Of a DNA stretch of 32,966 bases, positions 23,900-31,183 are shown piece by piece; within the stretch, counting starts at the first letter, position 1, and each line of letters opens with the position of its first letter. Origin of the DNA: an uncultured Bacilli bacterium (GTDB lineage Bacteria > Bacillota_I > Bacilli_A > RF39 > UBA660); the NCBI GenBank assembly GCA_947629075.1, contig CANRCI010000004.1:1-32966 (forward strand), given 5' to 3'. The notes beneath the pieces are model-generated. The model searched no databases. It saw only the letters and a list, made by a program, of their open reading frames with translations, and was not told where the DNA came from. Made by a program: the position numbers and the translations under genes.

Positions 23900-25318
23900 T
23901 TATTTATCTAACTCTTCTATTAATAGTTTATTTACTATTTCTGGAGATAGACTTCCTTTTGTCTCTTTCATAATTTGACCCATTAAGAATTTAGATGCTC
24001 TAGTGTTTCCAGCTTTATAATCTTTAACACTAGCCTCGTTTTTAGCAAGAATATCTCTTATTACTTCTAAGATGGCATTCGGATCACTTATTATTTTAAT
24101 TCCTTTTTCAGATATTATCTCATCGACAGTAGTATCCTTTTCCATAATGTCATCAATTATATCTTTAAATACTTTGTTATTTATTTTACCTTCATCTAAT
24201 TTTTTAACAATGTCGATAAACTTATCATCAGTAAGTTTAGTCTTATCTATAGTCGTATTGTGTTTATTTAAATAGAACTGAATATCTCCCAAAAGAAGAT
24301 TACTAGCAATGACTAGATTTATATCAGTATCTAAAAATTTATTTAAATAATCAGATAGATTGCGGTTTTGAATTATCTTATTGGCATTCAATAGAGATAT
24401 TCCACGATTCAAATAGTTAGTTCTTCGTTCTTCAGCGAGCATCGGAATAGTCTTTTTTACTCTTTCGATCATCTCATCAGTCAATCTGACAAAAGGAATA
24501 TCTGGTTCAGGAAAATAACGATAATCATTTCCTGTTTCTTTTACACGCATCAAGATAGTTTGATTAGTTTTATCATCAAAACGACGAGTCTCTTCGTGGA
24601 AAGTTTCACCCTTCTCTAAAAGTTCTTTTTGACGAGCTACTTCCTTTTCAATTGCAACACCGACATTGGAGATAGAACCGATATTCTTGACCTCTGTCTT
24701 AGTTCCCAATTTCTCAGTTTTACTTATTGAGACGTTACAATCACAACGCATACTTCCTTCTTCAATCTTACAATCTGATATATCGGCATAAAGTAATAAT
24801 TCACGTAGTTTTTCAAGATACAAAACAGCTTCTTCACTAGAATTCATATCAGCTTCAGTAACGATTTCAACTAATGGTACTCCAGCACGATTAAAATCTA
24901 ATAATGAATGATTGTTGTGGTGAATACTCTTACAAGTATCTTCTTCGATATGAATATCGTGAATTCTTATTTTTTTCTTTCTATCACCTAAATCGATTTC
25001 GACATATCCGTTAACCCCAATTGGCGTTCTAGCTTGAGTTATTTGATAATTTTTAGGATTGTCGGGATAAAAATAGTTTTTGCGATCGAAATGCATATTT
25101 TTATTTATTTCACAATTTAAAACTAAAGCTGCTTTAATAGCTTGGTTTACTACTTCTTCATTCAAAGTTGGAAGAGTTCCTGGATAACCTAAATCGATGA
25201 CATTGACATTGCTGTTAGCAGTTGTCCCATAACCGTTAATACTGTTAGAGAAGATTTTAGTTTTCGTTTTAAGTTCGGCATGAACTTCAATTCCTACAGT
25301 TGTCTTATAATCACTCAT
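23900..25318 (-). CDS. gatB: Asp/Glu-tRNA amidotransferase subunit B
   Basis: 472 residues, family length. GatB binds the mischarged tRNA and phosphorylates its Glu or Asp before amidation. Signature regions are the start KTTVGIEVHAELKTKTK, DLGYPGTLP, the DRKNYFYPDNPKNYQITQ segment, DFNRAGVPLVEIVTE and RRFDDKTNQT, then the C-terminal tRNA-binding YqeY-like tail with GNTRASKFLMGQIMKETKG. It starts after a strong AGGAGG, one base past gatA, as the last gene of gatCAB. The complex makes Gln-tRNA in species without GlnRS. Confidence 0.97.
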   Translation of the reverse strand: MSDYKTTVGIEVHAELKTKTKIFSNSINGYGTTANSNVNVIDLGYPGTLPTLNEEVVNQAIKAALVLNCEINKNMHFDRKNYFYPDNPKNYQITQARTPIGVNGYVEIDLGDRKKKIRIHDIHIEEDTCKSIHHNNHSLLDFNRAGVPLVEIVTEADMNSSEEAVLYLEKLRELLLYADISDCKIEEGSMRCDCNVSISKTEKLGTKTEVKNIGSISNVGVAIEKEVARQKELLEKGETFHEETRRFDDKTNQTILMRVKETGNDYRYFPEPDIPFVRLTDEMIERVKKTIPMLAEERRTNYLNRGISLLNANKIIQNRNLSDYLNKFLDTDINLVIASNLLLGDIQFYLNKHNTTIDKTKLTDDKFIDIVKKLDEGKINNKVFKDIIDDIMEKDTTVDEIISEKGIKIISDPNAILEVIRDILAKNEASVKDYKAGNTRASKFLMGQIMKETKGSLSPEIVNKLLIEELDK

Positions 25319-25319
25319 T

Positions 25320-26768
25320 CTACTTACCTCCTCGTGGATCCAAATTAAGATTTAACTTTTTCTCGATAAAAGCTGCTAACTTGTACATAAGAGCTTCTTC
25401 GAAGTCATCACCAATGATGTGAAGACCAATTGGCATATGTTCTTTATTAAATCCCATTGGAACACTCATTCCAGGAAAACCAGCCATATTAACTGGAATT
25501 ACTAAGACATCATCCATAAATGTCTTAAGTGGATCATCTAATCCTTCTCCCAATGAATAAGCCACCGTAGTTGATACTGGTCCAATGATCAAATCATATT
25601 TTTTAAAAGCATCTTTAAAAGCTTTACGCATATCATCTCTAATTCTTAAAGCCTTATCGTAATAAATCTTAGCATTCTCACCACTAAGTAGATAAGACCC
25701 AACCATAATACGACGTTTAACTTCTTTACCAAATCCTTCTTGACGCGTCTTCATATATAATTCGTCGGCACTTTGAGGATTTTCTACCGAATAACCATAA
25801 CGAATACCATCGAAACGAGCTAGATTACTACTAGCTTCCCCCATAGCAATAATTTGGTATAGTGTTACAGCTTTATCCAAGTACTCAATATCGATAAAAT
25901 CGACAGTAACACCAGCTTCTCTTAAAAGCTCAACTATCTCCATAAGTTTATTTTTAACTTCACTACTTACGATGTCACTAACTAAGTAATTAGGAATAGC
26001 TATTTTCATGCCCTTGACATCTTCACCAATCATACGAGTATAATCTTCAACTTCGCGATAAGAACTAGTTAAATCCTTATCGTCATGACCACTAATAGCG
26101 TTTAACAGAAGAGCGTTTTCATAAACATTTCTCGTCATCGGTCCAATTTGATCAAGACTTGATGCGAAAGCAATTAAACCATAACGAGAAACACGTCCAT
26201 ATGTAGGTTTCATCCCCACAATTCCACAATAACTAGATGGTTGACGAATAGAACCTCCAGTATCACTTCCTAGTGACAAAAAAGCAAGACGATTAGATAC
26301 ACATGAAGCACTACCACCACTAGAACCACCTGGTACACGAGTTTTATTCCAAGGATTTAATGGCACTCCAAAATAACTAGTCTGACTAGTTGACCCCATC
26401 GCAAACTCATCCATATTAGTCTTACCGATAATAATCATGTTTTTTTCATTTATTTTTCTAACTACTTCAGCATCGTATATAGGAATAAAATTTTCCAGGA
26501 TTTTAGAGGCACAAGTAGTACGCAAATTTTTAGTCACAATATTATCTTTAACAGCTATTGGAAGCCCAAAAAGCAAATTATCTACTTCTTTATTTTCAAG
26601 TTCATGAGCTCTTTTAATAGCTTCTTCTTTATTTAGAGTAATAAAGCTATTAGAGTCACTATTTTCTATTCTTTCAAAGCATTCATTGACTAAATCAATT
26701 GGTTTTATCTCTTTTTTCTTTAGCAATTCATTTATCTGTTGAATACTTAAATCTAAATATTTAGTCAT
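25320..26768 (-). CDS. gatA: Asp/Glu-tRNA amidotransferase subunit A
   Basis: 482 residues, family length. GatA is the amidase-signature glutaminase that releases ammonia for GatB. The catalytic Ser-cisSer-Lys triad is visible: Lys in PIAVKDN, the Ser in GGSSGGSAS, and the nucleophile in GSDTGGSIRQPSSYCG. It overlaps the end of gatC by eight bases, and GGTGATG lies upstream. It ends in TAG one base before gatB. Confidence 0.97.
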   Translation of the reverse strand: MTKYLDLSIQQINELLKKKEIKPIDLVNECFERIENSDSNSFITLNKEEAIKRAHELENKEVDNLLFGLPIAVKDNIVTKNLRTTCASKILENFIPIYDAEVVRKINEKNMIIIGKTNMDEFAMGSTSQTSYFGVPLNPWNKTRVPGGSSGGSASCVSNRLAFLSLGSDTGGSIRQPSSYCGIVGMKPTYGRVSRYGLIAFASSLDQIGPMTRNVYENALLLNAISGHDDKDLTSSYREVEDYTRMIGEDVKGMKIAIPNYLVSDIVSSEVKNKLMEIVELLREAGVTVDFIDIEYLDKAVTLYQIIAMGEASSNLARFDGIRYGYSVENPQSADELYMKTRQEGFGKEVKRRIMVGSYLLSGENAKIYYDKALRIRDDMRKAFKDAFKKYDLIIGPVSTTVAYSLGEGLDDPLKTFMDDVLVIPVNMAGFPGMSVPMGFNKEHMPIGLHIIGDDFEEALMYKLAAFIEKKLNLNLDPRGGK

Positions 26769-27057
26769 TAATCATCACCGGAACTTCCACAAAATTACCA
26801 ATGCTCGCTGGTACATTCTTCATTATTTCTTCGTTTGATAACATCTCACCACTCTCATCTTTTCTAAGAACGGTATCGTGATCATAAGGAGCAATTAAAA
26901 GTTCTTCATCATAATTTTTTACTTCTTTAATCTTATCAACTTCATCCAATAATTTCTTTAGTTCAACTTGATATTTTTCTATTTCCTCTTCACTGATTCC
27001 TACCCTTGCTAAGCGGGAAACATGAAGTACTTCTTCTTTAGTCAATTTATCTTTCAT
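26761..27057 (-). CDS. gatC: Asp/Glu-tRNA amidotransferase subunit C
   Basis: 98 residues, family length. GatC wraps around the A-B interface and stabilises the complex. Seen are LTKEEVLHVSRLARVGISEEE, the central LLDEVDKIKE and the C-terminal LRKDESGE...NVPASIGNFVEVPVMI. The frame opens at 27069, but GGAGG lies just before the ATG at 27057. It is the first gene of the operon, 22 bases after an extended -10 (TGGTATAAT). Confidence 0.95.
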   Translation of the reverse strand: MKDKLTKEEVLHVSRLARVGISEEEIEKYQVELKKLLDEVDKIKEVKNYDEELLIAPYDHDTVLRKDESGEMLSNEEIMKNVPASIGNFVEVPVMIND

Positions 27058-27078
27058 AACTTCCTCCATAACAAAATA

Positions 27079-27087
27079 ATTATACCA
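27079..27087 (-). promoter_or_regulatory. gatCAB promoter (extended -10)
   Basis: TGGTATAAT on the minus strand. No clear -35 was seen at standard spacing. Confidence 0.5.
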
Positions 27088-27130
27088 AATATCTTAACAC
27101 TTGTTTATATTTTTTACAATTTTTACTATG

Positions 27131-27188
27131 AAAAAAAAGAAGATTCTAAACCGAATCTTCCCGTCTACTCAATCAAGCATCCCGCCTG
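27131..27188 (-). ncRNA. Candidate small RNA (about 57 nt)
   Basis: On the minus strand a GC-richer stretch (AGGCGGGATGCTTGATTG, then GAGTAGACGGG) ends in an 8-bp hairpin GAAGATTC / GAATCTTC (27153-27160 and 27139-27146) and a run of eight U (27138-27131), a clean intrinsic terminator with no gene in front. The motif G(G/A)CGGGA(T/A)G occurs twice. No ORF longer than a few codons exists. A promoter-like sequence stands at the right place, so a short independent RNA is likely. It could instead be a remnant of a lost gene's terminator. Confidence 0.5.
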
Positions 27189-27194
27189 ATATTA

Positions 27195-27224
27195 TATAAT
27201 GATGCTTTTAATAAAAAATTATGC
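27195..27224 (-). promoter_or_regulatory. Sigma-G-like promoter for the small RNA
   Basis: Minus strand GCATA (27220-27224), 18-base spacer, CATTATA (27195-27201). This fits the forespore sigma-G consensus (GnATR, 17-18 bases, CATnnTA). A TATAAT overlapping it could also serve sigma-A. Confidence 0.42.
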
Positions 27225-27243
27225 ATATTTTATCATTTTAGTG

Positions 27244-27249
27244 TATAAT
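27244..27249 (+). promoter_or_regulatory. -10 element of the 32-codon gene
   Basis: TATAAT on the plus strand, 16 bases before the start. The -35 region is poor (TTATGC or ATGCAT), so a leaderless-like short leader or other control is possible. Confidence 0.45.
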
Positions 27250-27265
27250 TATTATGGGTGATATA

Positions 27266-27364
27266 ATGTTGGGATTAAGCCTTTATGAAATATCAAAATT
27301 ATTACTTTTGGGAATCTTAGTATGTGTCTGTGCTATTGTGATTGTTTGGTTTACGATGAAATAA
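27266..27364 (+). CDS. 32-residue single-pass membrane peptide
   Basis: The frame starts at ATG 27266 after GGGTGAT and encodes MLGLSLYEISKLLLLGILVC, then VCAIVIVWFTMK. It has a short N-terminus with one Glu and one Lys, a hydrophobic segment of about 18 residues with two Cys, and a C-terminal Lys. It has a TATAAT upstream, the same GGTGAT ribosome site used by several genes here, and its own terminator 2 bases past the stop. It is one of only two plus-strand units in a minus-strand region of some 30 kb. I do not recognise it; SpoVM and similar known spore peptides do not match. No homologue can be claimed. Confidence 0.6.
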   Translation: MLGLSLYEISKLLLLGILVCVCAIVIVWFTMK

Positions 27365-27386
27365 GCTACCTATCGGTAGTTTTTTT
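27363..27386 (+). terminator. Terminator of the 32-codon gene
   Basis: CTACC (27366-27370), loop TATC, GGTAG (27375-27379), then TTTTTTT. It overlaps the pgsA stop region on the other strand. Confidence 0.7.
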
Positions 27387-28116
27387 AATTTAATTTATTA
27401 AACTTTTTTACTTTAACTCGTTCTTTAGCATTAACATTTAAAATTTCGGGACGATAAGTTAAAGTCTTTTCTTTTTTTAATGTATCATGTCTATTTTCCT
27501 GAATAATCGGTTGTTGAAACTCTCTTGTTTCTGGTTCGTAGTAATCATTACTCTCTTTTTTAGTCAAATATTTTTTCTTGATAGCAAATATTTCTGGAAC
27601 CACGGTAGCTATTGCTAAGGACATAGATACTGGGGCAATCATTCCTAAAAGCGAACCGCCAAATCCAAAAGCGATAGTTGAGATGACACCCATTGTCTGA
27701 AAAGCCATCTTCGCTTTAGCAGGAAAAGTTGGCGCTAAATCTTTTCTCTTTTTTATTTTAGCTTGATACGAATAAAATGACGAAGCAACGACGTCACGAC
27801 CTAAAATTAACATTGGCCAAAGAGGCATAGCTCCAGTTGCCATTAAAGTAAAACAAAGGCCCCAGTTATAGACTTTATCAGCAATTGGATCTAAAACCTT
27901 ACCAATTTTGGAAGTCATATTTTTCTCTCTAGCAAGATAACCATCGACAAAGTCCGTTGCACCGATTAAAGCCGTCACTAAAGCTAAGACTGGTGACAAG
28001 CTAATCCCCGTCGTCAACATAAAGGAAAACAGTAAAATCGAAGAGATAATTCTAGTCGTAGTAATCACATTAGGAAGCGTTAATATTTCATTGTAATTCT
28101 TATTTTTATCGTTCAT
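27385..28116 (-). CDS. pgsA: CDP-alcohol phosphatidyltransferase (PgsA-like) with C-terminal tail
   Basis: 243 residues. The enzyme makes phosphatidylglycerol phosphate from CDP-diacylglycerol and glycerol 3-phosphate in the membrane. The family motif D-x2-DG-x2-AR-x8-G-x3-D-x3-D is complete in DFVDGYLAREKNMTSKIG and KVLDPIADK. About five membrane segments occupy residues 15-180. A polar tail of about 55 residues then follows (Glu/Gln-rich, ending KERVKVKKFNKLN), which ordinary PgsA (about 180-195 residues) lacks. The substrate could be another CDP-alcohol. The ATG at 28116 follows GGAGG. It supplies the lipid that the LtaS-like protein in this window would consume. Confidence 0.87.
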   Translation of the reverse strand: MNDKNKNYNEILTLPNVITTTRIISSILLFSFMLTTGISLSPVLALVTALIGATDFVDGYLAREKNMTSKIGKVLDPIADKVYNWGLCFTLMATGAMPLWPMLILGRDVVASSFYSYQAKIKKRKDLAPTFPAKAKMAFQTMGVISTIAFGFGGSLLGMIAPVSMSLAIATVVPEIFAIKKKYLTKKESNDYYEPETREFQQPIIQENRHDTLKKEKTLTYRPEILNVNAKERVKVKKFNKLN

Positions 28117-28183
28117 AAACTTCCTCCATCACGATATCTTTTTCTCACTAAGAATTATTATAAAACATTAATATGTTATGTCA

Positions 28184-28207
28184 ATAAAAAAAGACTATGA
28201 CTAGTCT
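28184..28207 (-). terminator. Terminator of the DUF421 gene
   Basis: AGACTA (28192-28197) / TAGTCT (28202-28207), loop TGAC, with seven A before it. It overlaps the TAG stop codon. The stem is short. Confidence 0.5.
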
Positions 28208-28908
28208 AGTACTCGAAATTCTTGAACATCTAAATTTTTCTCATAAATAGTCAACTTCTCTTTATTATCACAAGTAACCAAAAGAAGACCGTTAACATTT
28301 TTATAGCCACTATTTTCAAGGCGCTTCATCAACCACTTTTTATCTTTACCAATATTTCTCAAATTATCTTCAATAATTTTACCATCAATTATCAAATTAG
28401 CAACCAACGACGTTTTATCGACTTTCAATTTCATATCATCAGGAGTTACTGGAGCATATTTACTTTTAGGTAAAAAACTTATTTTTCCATCGGACTCCAT
28501 TAAGGCATACTCGATTTGCGTTATATCAAAGTATCCCGCAACTCTAGCTTCTCGCAATAAGTCAGTGATATCAAATTTAGCTTTAATCAAAGAATTCTCT
28601 AATATTTTACCATTTTCTATTAAGACTATCGGAGTACCAATGATAAATCTCCTAGCCTCAATATTTTTAGTTGTAAGTTTTGAGACAAAAACAGAAGTAA
28701 GAGCAAGAACTAACATAGCTAATGCTCCATTCATAAAATGAGTCTCTAAATTAGTTGAAACTTCTGCAACGACACTACCAATCGTTATACCTATGACATA
28801 ATCGTATAAATTAAGTTGACTAATCTGTTTCTTACCCATCATTTTAGTAAGTAAAAACAAAATGACAATCGATAAAACCGTCTTCCATAAAACTGAAAAA
28901 AGATCCAT
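28201..28908 (-). CDS. DUF421/YetF-family membrane protein
   Basis: 235 residues. Two to three N-terminal membrane segments (about 5-80) contain KMMGKKQISQLNLYDYVIGITIGS, the family signature. The cytoplasmic part has two alpha/beta subdomains with RRFIIGTPIVLIENGKI, LLREARVAGYFDI and IEYALMESDGKISFLPKSK. YetF-type proteins sit in the membrane; relatives in Bacillus spores affect inner-membrane permeability and heat resistance, but their chemistry is unknown. The frame opens at 28917 with a GTG from the AGGTGA ribosome site; the ATG at 28908 is the start. That ATG lies in the stem of the fhs terminator and the ribosome site lies in its loop, an unusual layout. Confidence 0.88.
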   Translation of the reverse strand: MDLFSVLWKTVLSIVILFLLTKMMGKKQISQLNLYDYVIGITIGSVVAEVSTNLETHFMNGALAMLVLALTSVFVSKLTTKNIEARRFIIGTPIVLIENGKILENSLIKAKFDITDLLREARVAGYFDITQIEYALMESDGKISFLPKSKYAPVTPDDMKLKVDKTSLVANLIIDGKIIEDNLRNIGKDKKWLMKRLENSGYKNVNGLLLVTCDNKEKLTIYEKNLDVQEFRVLD

Positions 28909-28936
28909 AATAATCACCTAATAATATTATGGATCT
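28895..28936 (-). terminator. fhs terminator overlapping the DUF421 start
   Basis: Perfect 12-bp arms (28901-28912 and 28925-28936) around a 12-base loop; on the minus strand a run of T follows the GGATC of the second arm. The loop contains the DUF421 ribosome site (AGGTGAT) and the 3' arm its ATG. Confidence 0.68.
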
Positions 28937-28942
28937 TTATCT

Positions 28943-30544
28943 TTAAAATAAACCTACTATTTCATTAGTTTCAGTTAAATCAATTTTTTCGTAGTTCGGT
29001 ACTTTTGGAAGTCCTGGCATTCTAATAGTTTTACCTAGTATAACTGCAATAAAACCAGCCCCACTATATATTTCGATATCGCGAACATTAATCGTATAAT
29101 CCATTGGATAACCCAACTTTTTAGGATCATCACTAATCGAATATTGCGTTTTAGAAATACATACTGGTAAATGAGATAGTTCTAATTCATCGATCACTTT
29201 CAACATTTCAAGAGCTTTCTCCGAATAGACAACATCTTTAGCATGATATATTTCTTTACAAATAGTATCAATCTTATCTTTAGTTGGAATGAAATCGTCA
29301 TATAGAAGTTTGAATTCATTCTCTTTTTCACACATATCGACTACTGCTTTAGCTAGTTGTCCAGCACCAATTCCACCCATCGTATAAGCTTCACTCAAAG
29401 TGAATGGAACCCCTAAATATTCACAACACTTCTTTACTACCGCAATTTCTTCATGCGTATCTGTCTCATATTTATTAAGACAAACGATTAGATTAGAATT
29501 GAATTTTTTCATATTGCTGATATGAACATTTAAGTTTGGTAATCCACGTCTTACCGCATCGACATTTTCCTTATCGATATCTTCTTTAGGAACACCCGCA
29601 TTGTATTTCAAAGCTTTAATCGTCGCTACTAAAACGACGCAATCAGGTTTCAATCCAGCTGTACGGCACTTGATATCGAAGAACTTTTCAGCTCCTAAAT
29701 CAGAACCAAATCCTGCTTCAGTTATGACATAATCACATAGATTTTTCCCCAATTTAGTAGCAATTACACTGTTACATCCATGAGCAATATTAGCAAATGG
29801 TCCACCGTGAACGATAACCGGATTGTTTTCAAGACTTTGAACTAGATTAGGATTCATGGCATCACGAAGCAAAACCATAAGTGATCCGACAATCTTTAAA
29901 TCTTTAGTATATATTGGTTTATCGTCTTTAGTATAACCGATAATAATATTAGAAAGACGATCTCTTAAGTCATTCATATCTTTAGCAAGACAGAAAATGC
30001 TCATTATTTCACTAGCAGCAGTGATATTGAAGTCCCCTCTCAAAGCACGATCATTGACATCTAAACATCTCTTGAAAGTAATGCGATCGATACCTAACTC
30101 ATTACCAAAATAAATATGATTTTCGGCTGCCGCTACAATTAAATTATTACAACTCGTTATTGCGTGCATATCTCCAGTAAAATGAAGATTTATCTCTTCC
30201 ATTGGAACCATCTGTGACAAACCACCACCAGTTGCGCCACCCTTAAACCCGAATACAGGTCCAAGTGATGGTTCGCGAAGAACAGCAATCGCATCCTTTT
30301 TAATAAATCTAAGTCCGTCTAAAAGTCCAAGACTAACAGTAGTTTTTCCTTCACCATAAGGAGTCGGATTAATAGAAGTTACTAGAATTAACTTTCCATC
30401 TTTACCACCCATTATGTCATTAAAATTAATCTTGGCCATGTATTTTCCATAAGGAATTAATAAGTTCTCATCCAAATGAATCTTTTTACTAATATCTCTT
30501 ATATCCTCTTTGACACAAGATTTAGCTATTTCTATATCAGTCAT
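28943..30544 (-). CDS. fhs: Formate-tetrahydrofolate ligase
   Basis: 533 residues, slightly shorter than the usual ~556. It joins formate to tetrahydrofolate with ATP, feeding purine and fMet synthesis. The ATP loop TPYGEGKTT is in the segment LVTSINPTPYGEGKTTVSLG. Other conserved parts are LREPSLGPVFGFKGGATGGG, NLHFTGDMHAI, HGGPFANIAHGCNS and the C-terminal YSGAGFIAVILGKTIRMPGLP. The frame opens at 30562, but GGGTGAT precedes the ATG at 30544, which matches the family start. A TATAAT lies about 20 bases upstream without a good -35. Confidence 0.97.
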   Translation of the reverse strand: MTDIEIAKSCVKEDIRDISKKIHLDENLLIPYGKYMAKINFNDIMGGKDGKLILVTSINPTPYGEGKTTVSLGLLDGLRFIKKDAIAVLREPSLGPVFGFKGGATGGGLSQMVPMEEINLHFTGDMHAITSCNNLIVAAAENHIYFGNELGIDRITFKRCLDVNDRALRGDFNITAASEIMSIFCLAKDMNDLRDRLSNIIIGYTKDDKPIYTKDLKIVGSLMVLLRDAMNPNLVQSLENNPVIVHGGPFANIAHGCNSVIATKLGKNLCDYVITEAGFGSDLGAEKFFDIKCRTAGLKPDCVVLVATIKALKYNAGVPKEDIDKENVDAVRRGLPNLNVHISNMKKFNSNLIVCLNKYETDTHEEIAVVKKCCEYLGVPFTLSEAYTMGGIGAGQLAKAVVDMCEKENEFKLLYDDFIPTKDKIDTICKEIYHAKDVVYSEKALEMLKVIDELELSHLPVCISKTQYSISDDPKKLGYPMDYTINVRDIEIYSGAGFIAVILGKTIRMPGLPKVPNYEKIDLTETNEIVGLF

Positions 30545-30591
30545 ATTATCACCCAACTCCATTATACATTATATTGCTTTTTTTTAGAAGT

Positions 30592-30627
30592 AAAAAACCT
30601 CTTATAAAGATATTTTATAAAAGGTTT
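30592..30627 (-). terminator. Terminator before fhs
   Basis: AAACCT (30595-30600) / AGGTTT (30622-30627) plus TTATAAA / TTTATAA inside, one mismatch, loop GATAT. An A-run lies on the left as minus-strand U-tract. It follows the stop of the helical protein gene. Confidence 0.7.
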
Positions 30628-30630
30628 AAC

Positions 30631-31068
30631 TTATAAAAATTGTTTAAAATCATCAATGCTCTGTTTTTGAAAATCCCAGACATTTTTAGCTAACTTAATA
30701 ATATTTTTTTCGGTGTATTCCTGATAACGATCAATTTTCTTTTCCATTTCAATAATTCCTGCTGATAATCCCTTAATCATCATATCAGCAATTCGTGAAT
30801 CACTGTTATCCATCATGACTTCCATTTTCATACTCATATCAGCACTCATCTTTGTCATCATACCATCAGTCTTTTTAGATCCACCATATTTCTTAATAAG
30901 TTTTTTACTCTCTTTCAAATATTTTTCATATTCTTTTAGTTTTTCTTCGATTAATTTATTAATTTTATTATCGCGTTTCTCTAAATCTTTTAATAATTTA
31001 GTAGATGAATAGACTCCCATATCACATACTTTATACACATACTCTAAAAGTTCTAAATTTTGATTCAT
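30631..31068 (-). CDS. Small helical protein with a Met-rich segment
   Basis: 145 residues; I do not recognise a named family, although I believe similar proteins occur in other Bacillota. It is predicted all-helical without a membrane segment: helix LELLEYVYKVCDMGVYSSTKLL, a charged helix KINKLIEEKLKEYEKYLKES, then a Met-rich part (MMTKMSADMSMKMEVMMD, about half Met), then helices IADMMIKGLSAGIIEMEKKI and the C-terminal one. The build suggests a four-helix bundle. The frame opens at 31080, but GGAGG lies five bases before the ATG at 31068. It is divergent from the sortase operon across 115 bp, with TTGTTG-N16-TATAAA on its side. Confidence 0.62.
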   Translation of the reverse strand: MNQNLELLEYVYKVCDMGVYSSTKLLKDLEKRDNKINKLIEEKLKEYEKYLKESKKLIKKYGGSKKTDGMMTKMSADMSMKMEVMMDNSDSRIADMMIKGLSAGIIEMEKKIDRYQEYTEKNIIKLAKNVWDFQKQSIDDFKQFL

Positions 31069-31183
31069 ATTGACCTCCAATGTTATTGTCTGTAAAGTTG
31101 TGTATTTTATACATTTTAGATTTTTTTCAACAATATATTACAAAGACTAGTTATTAAAATTGGCTTATACAAAGGAGGCGTTT

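Noticed and set aside
27070-27265. Riboswitch or T-box leader for gatCAB
   Set aside because: The structured part lies upstream of the gatC promoter and ends in a terminator before it. No T-box or specifier-loop motif was seen.
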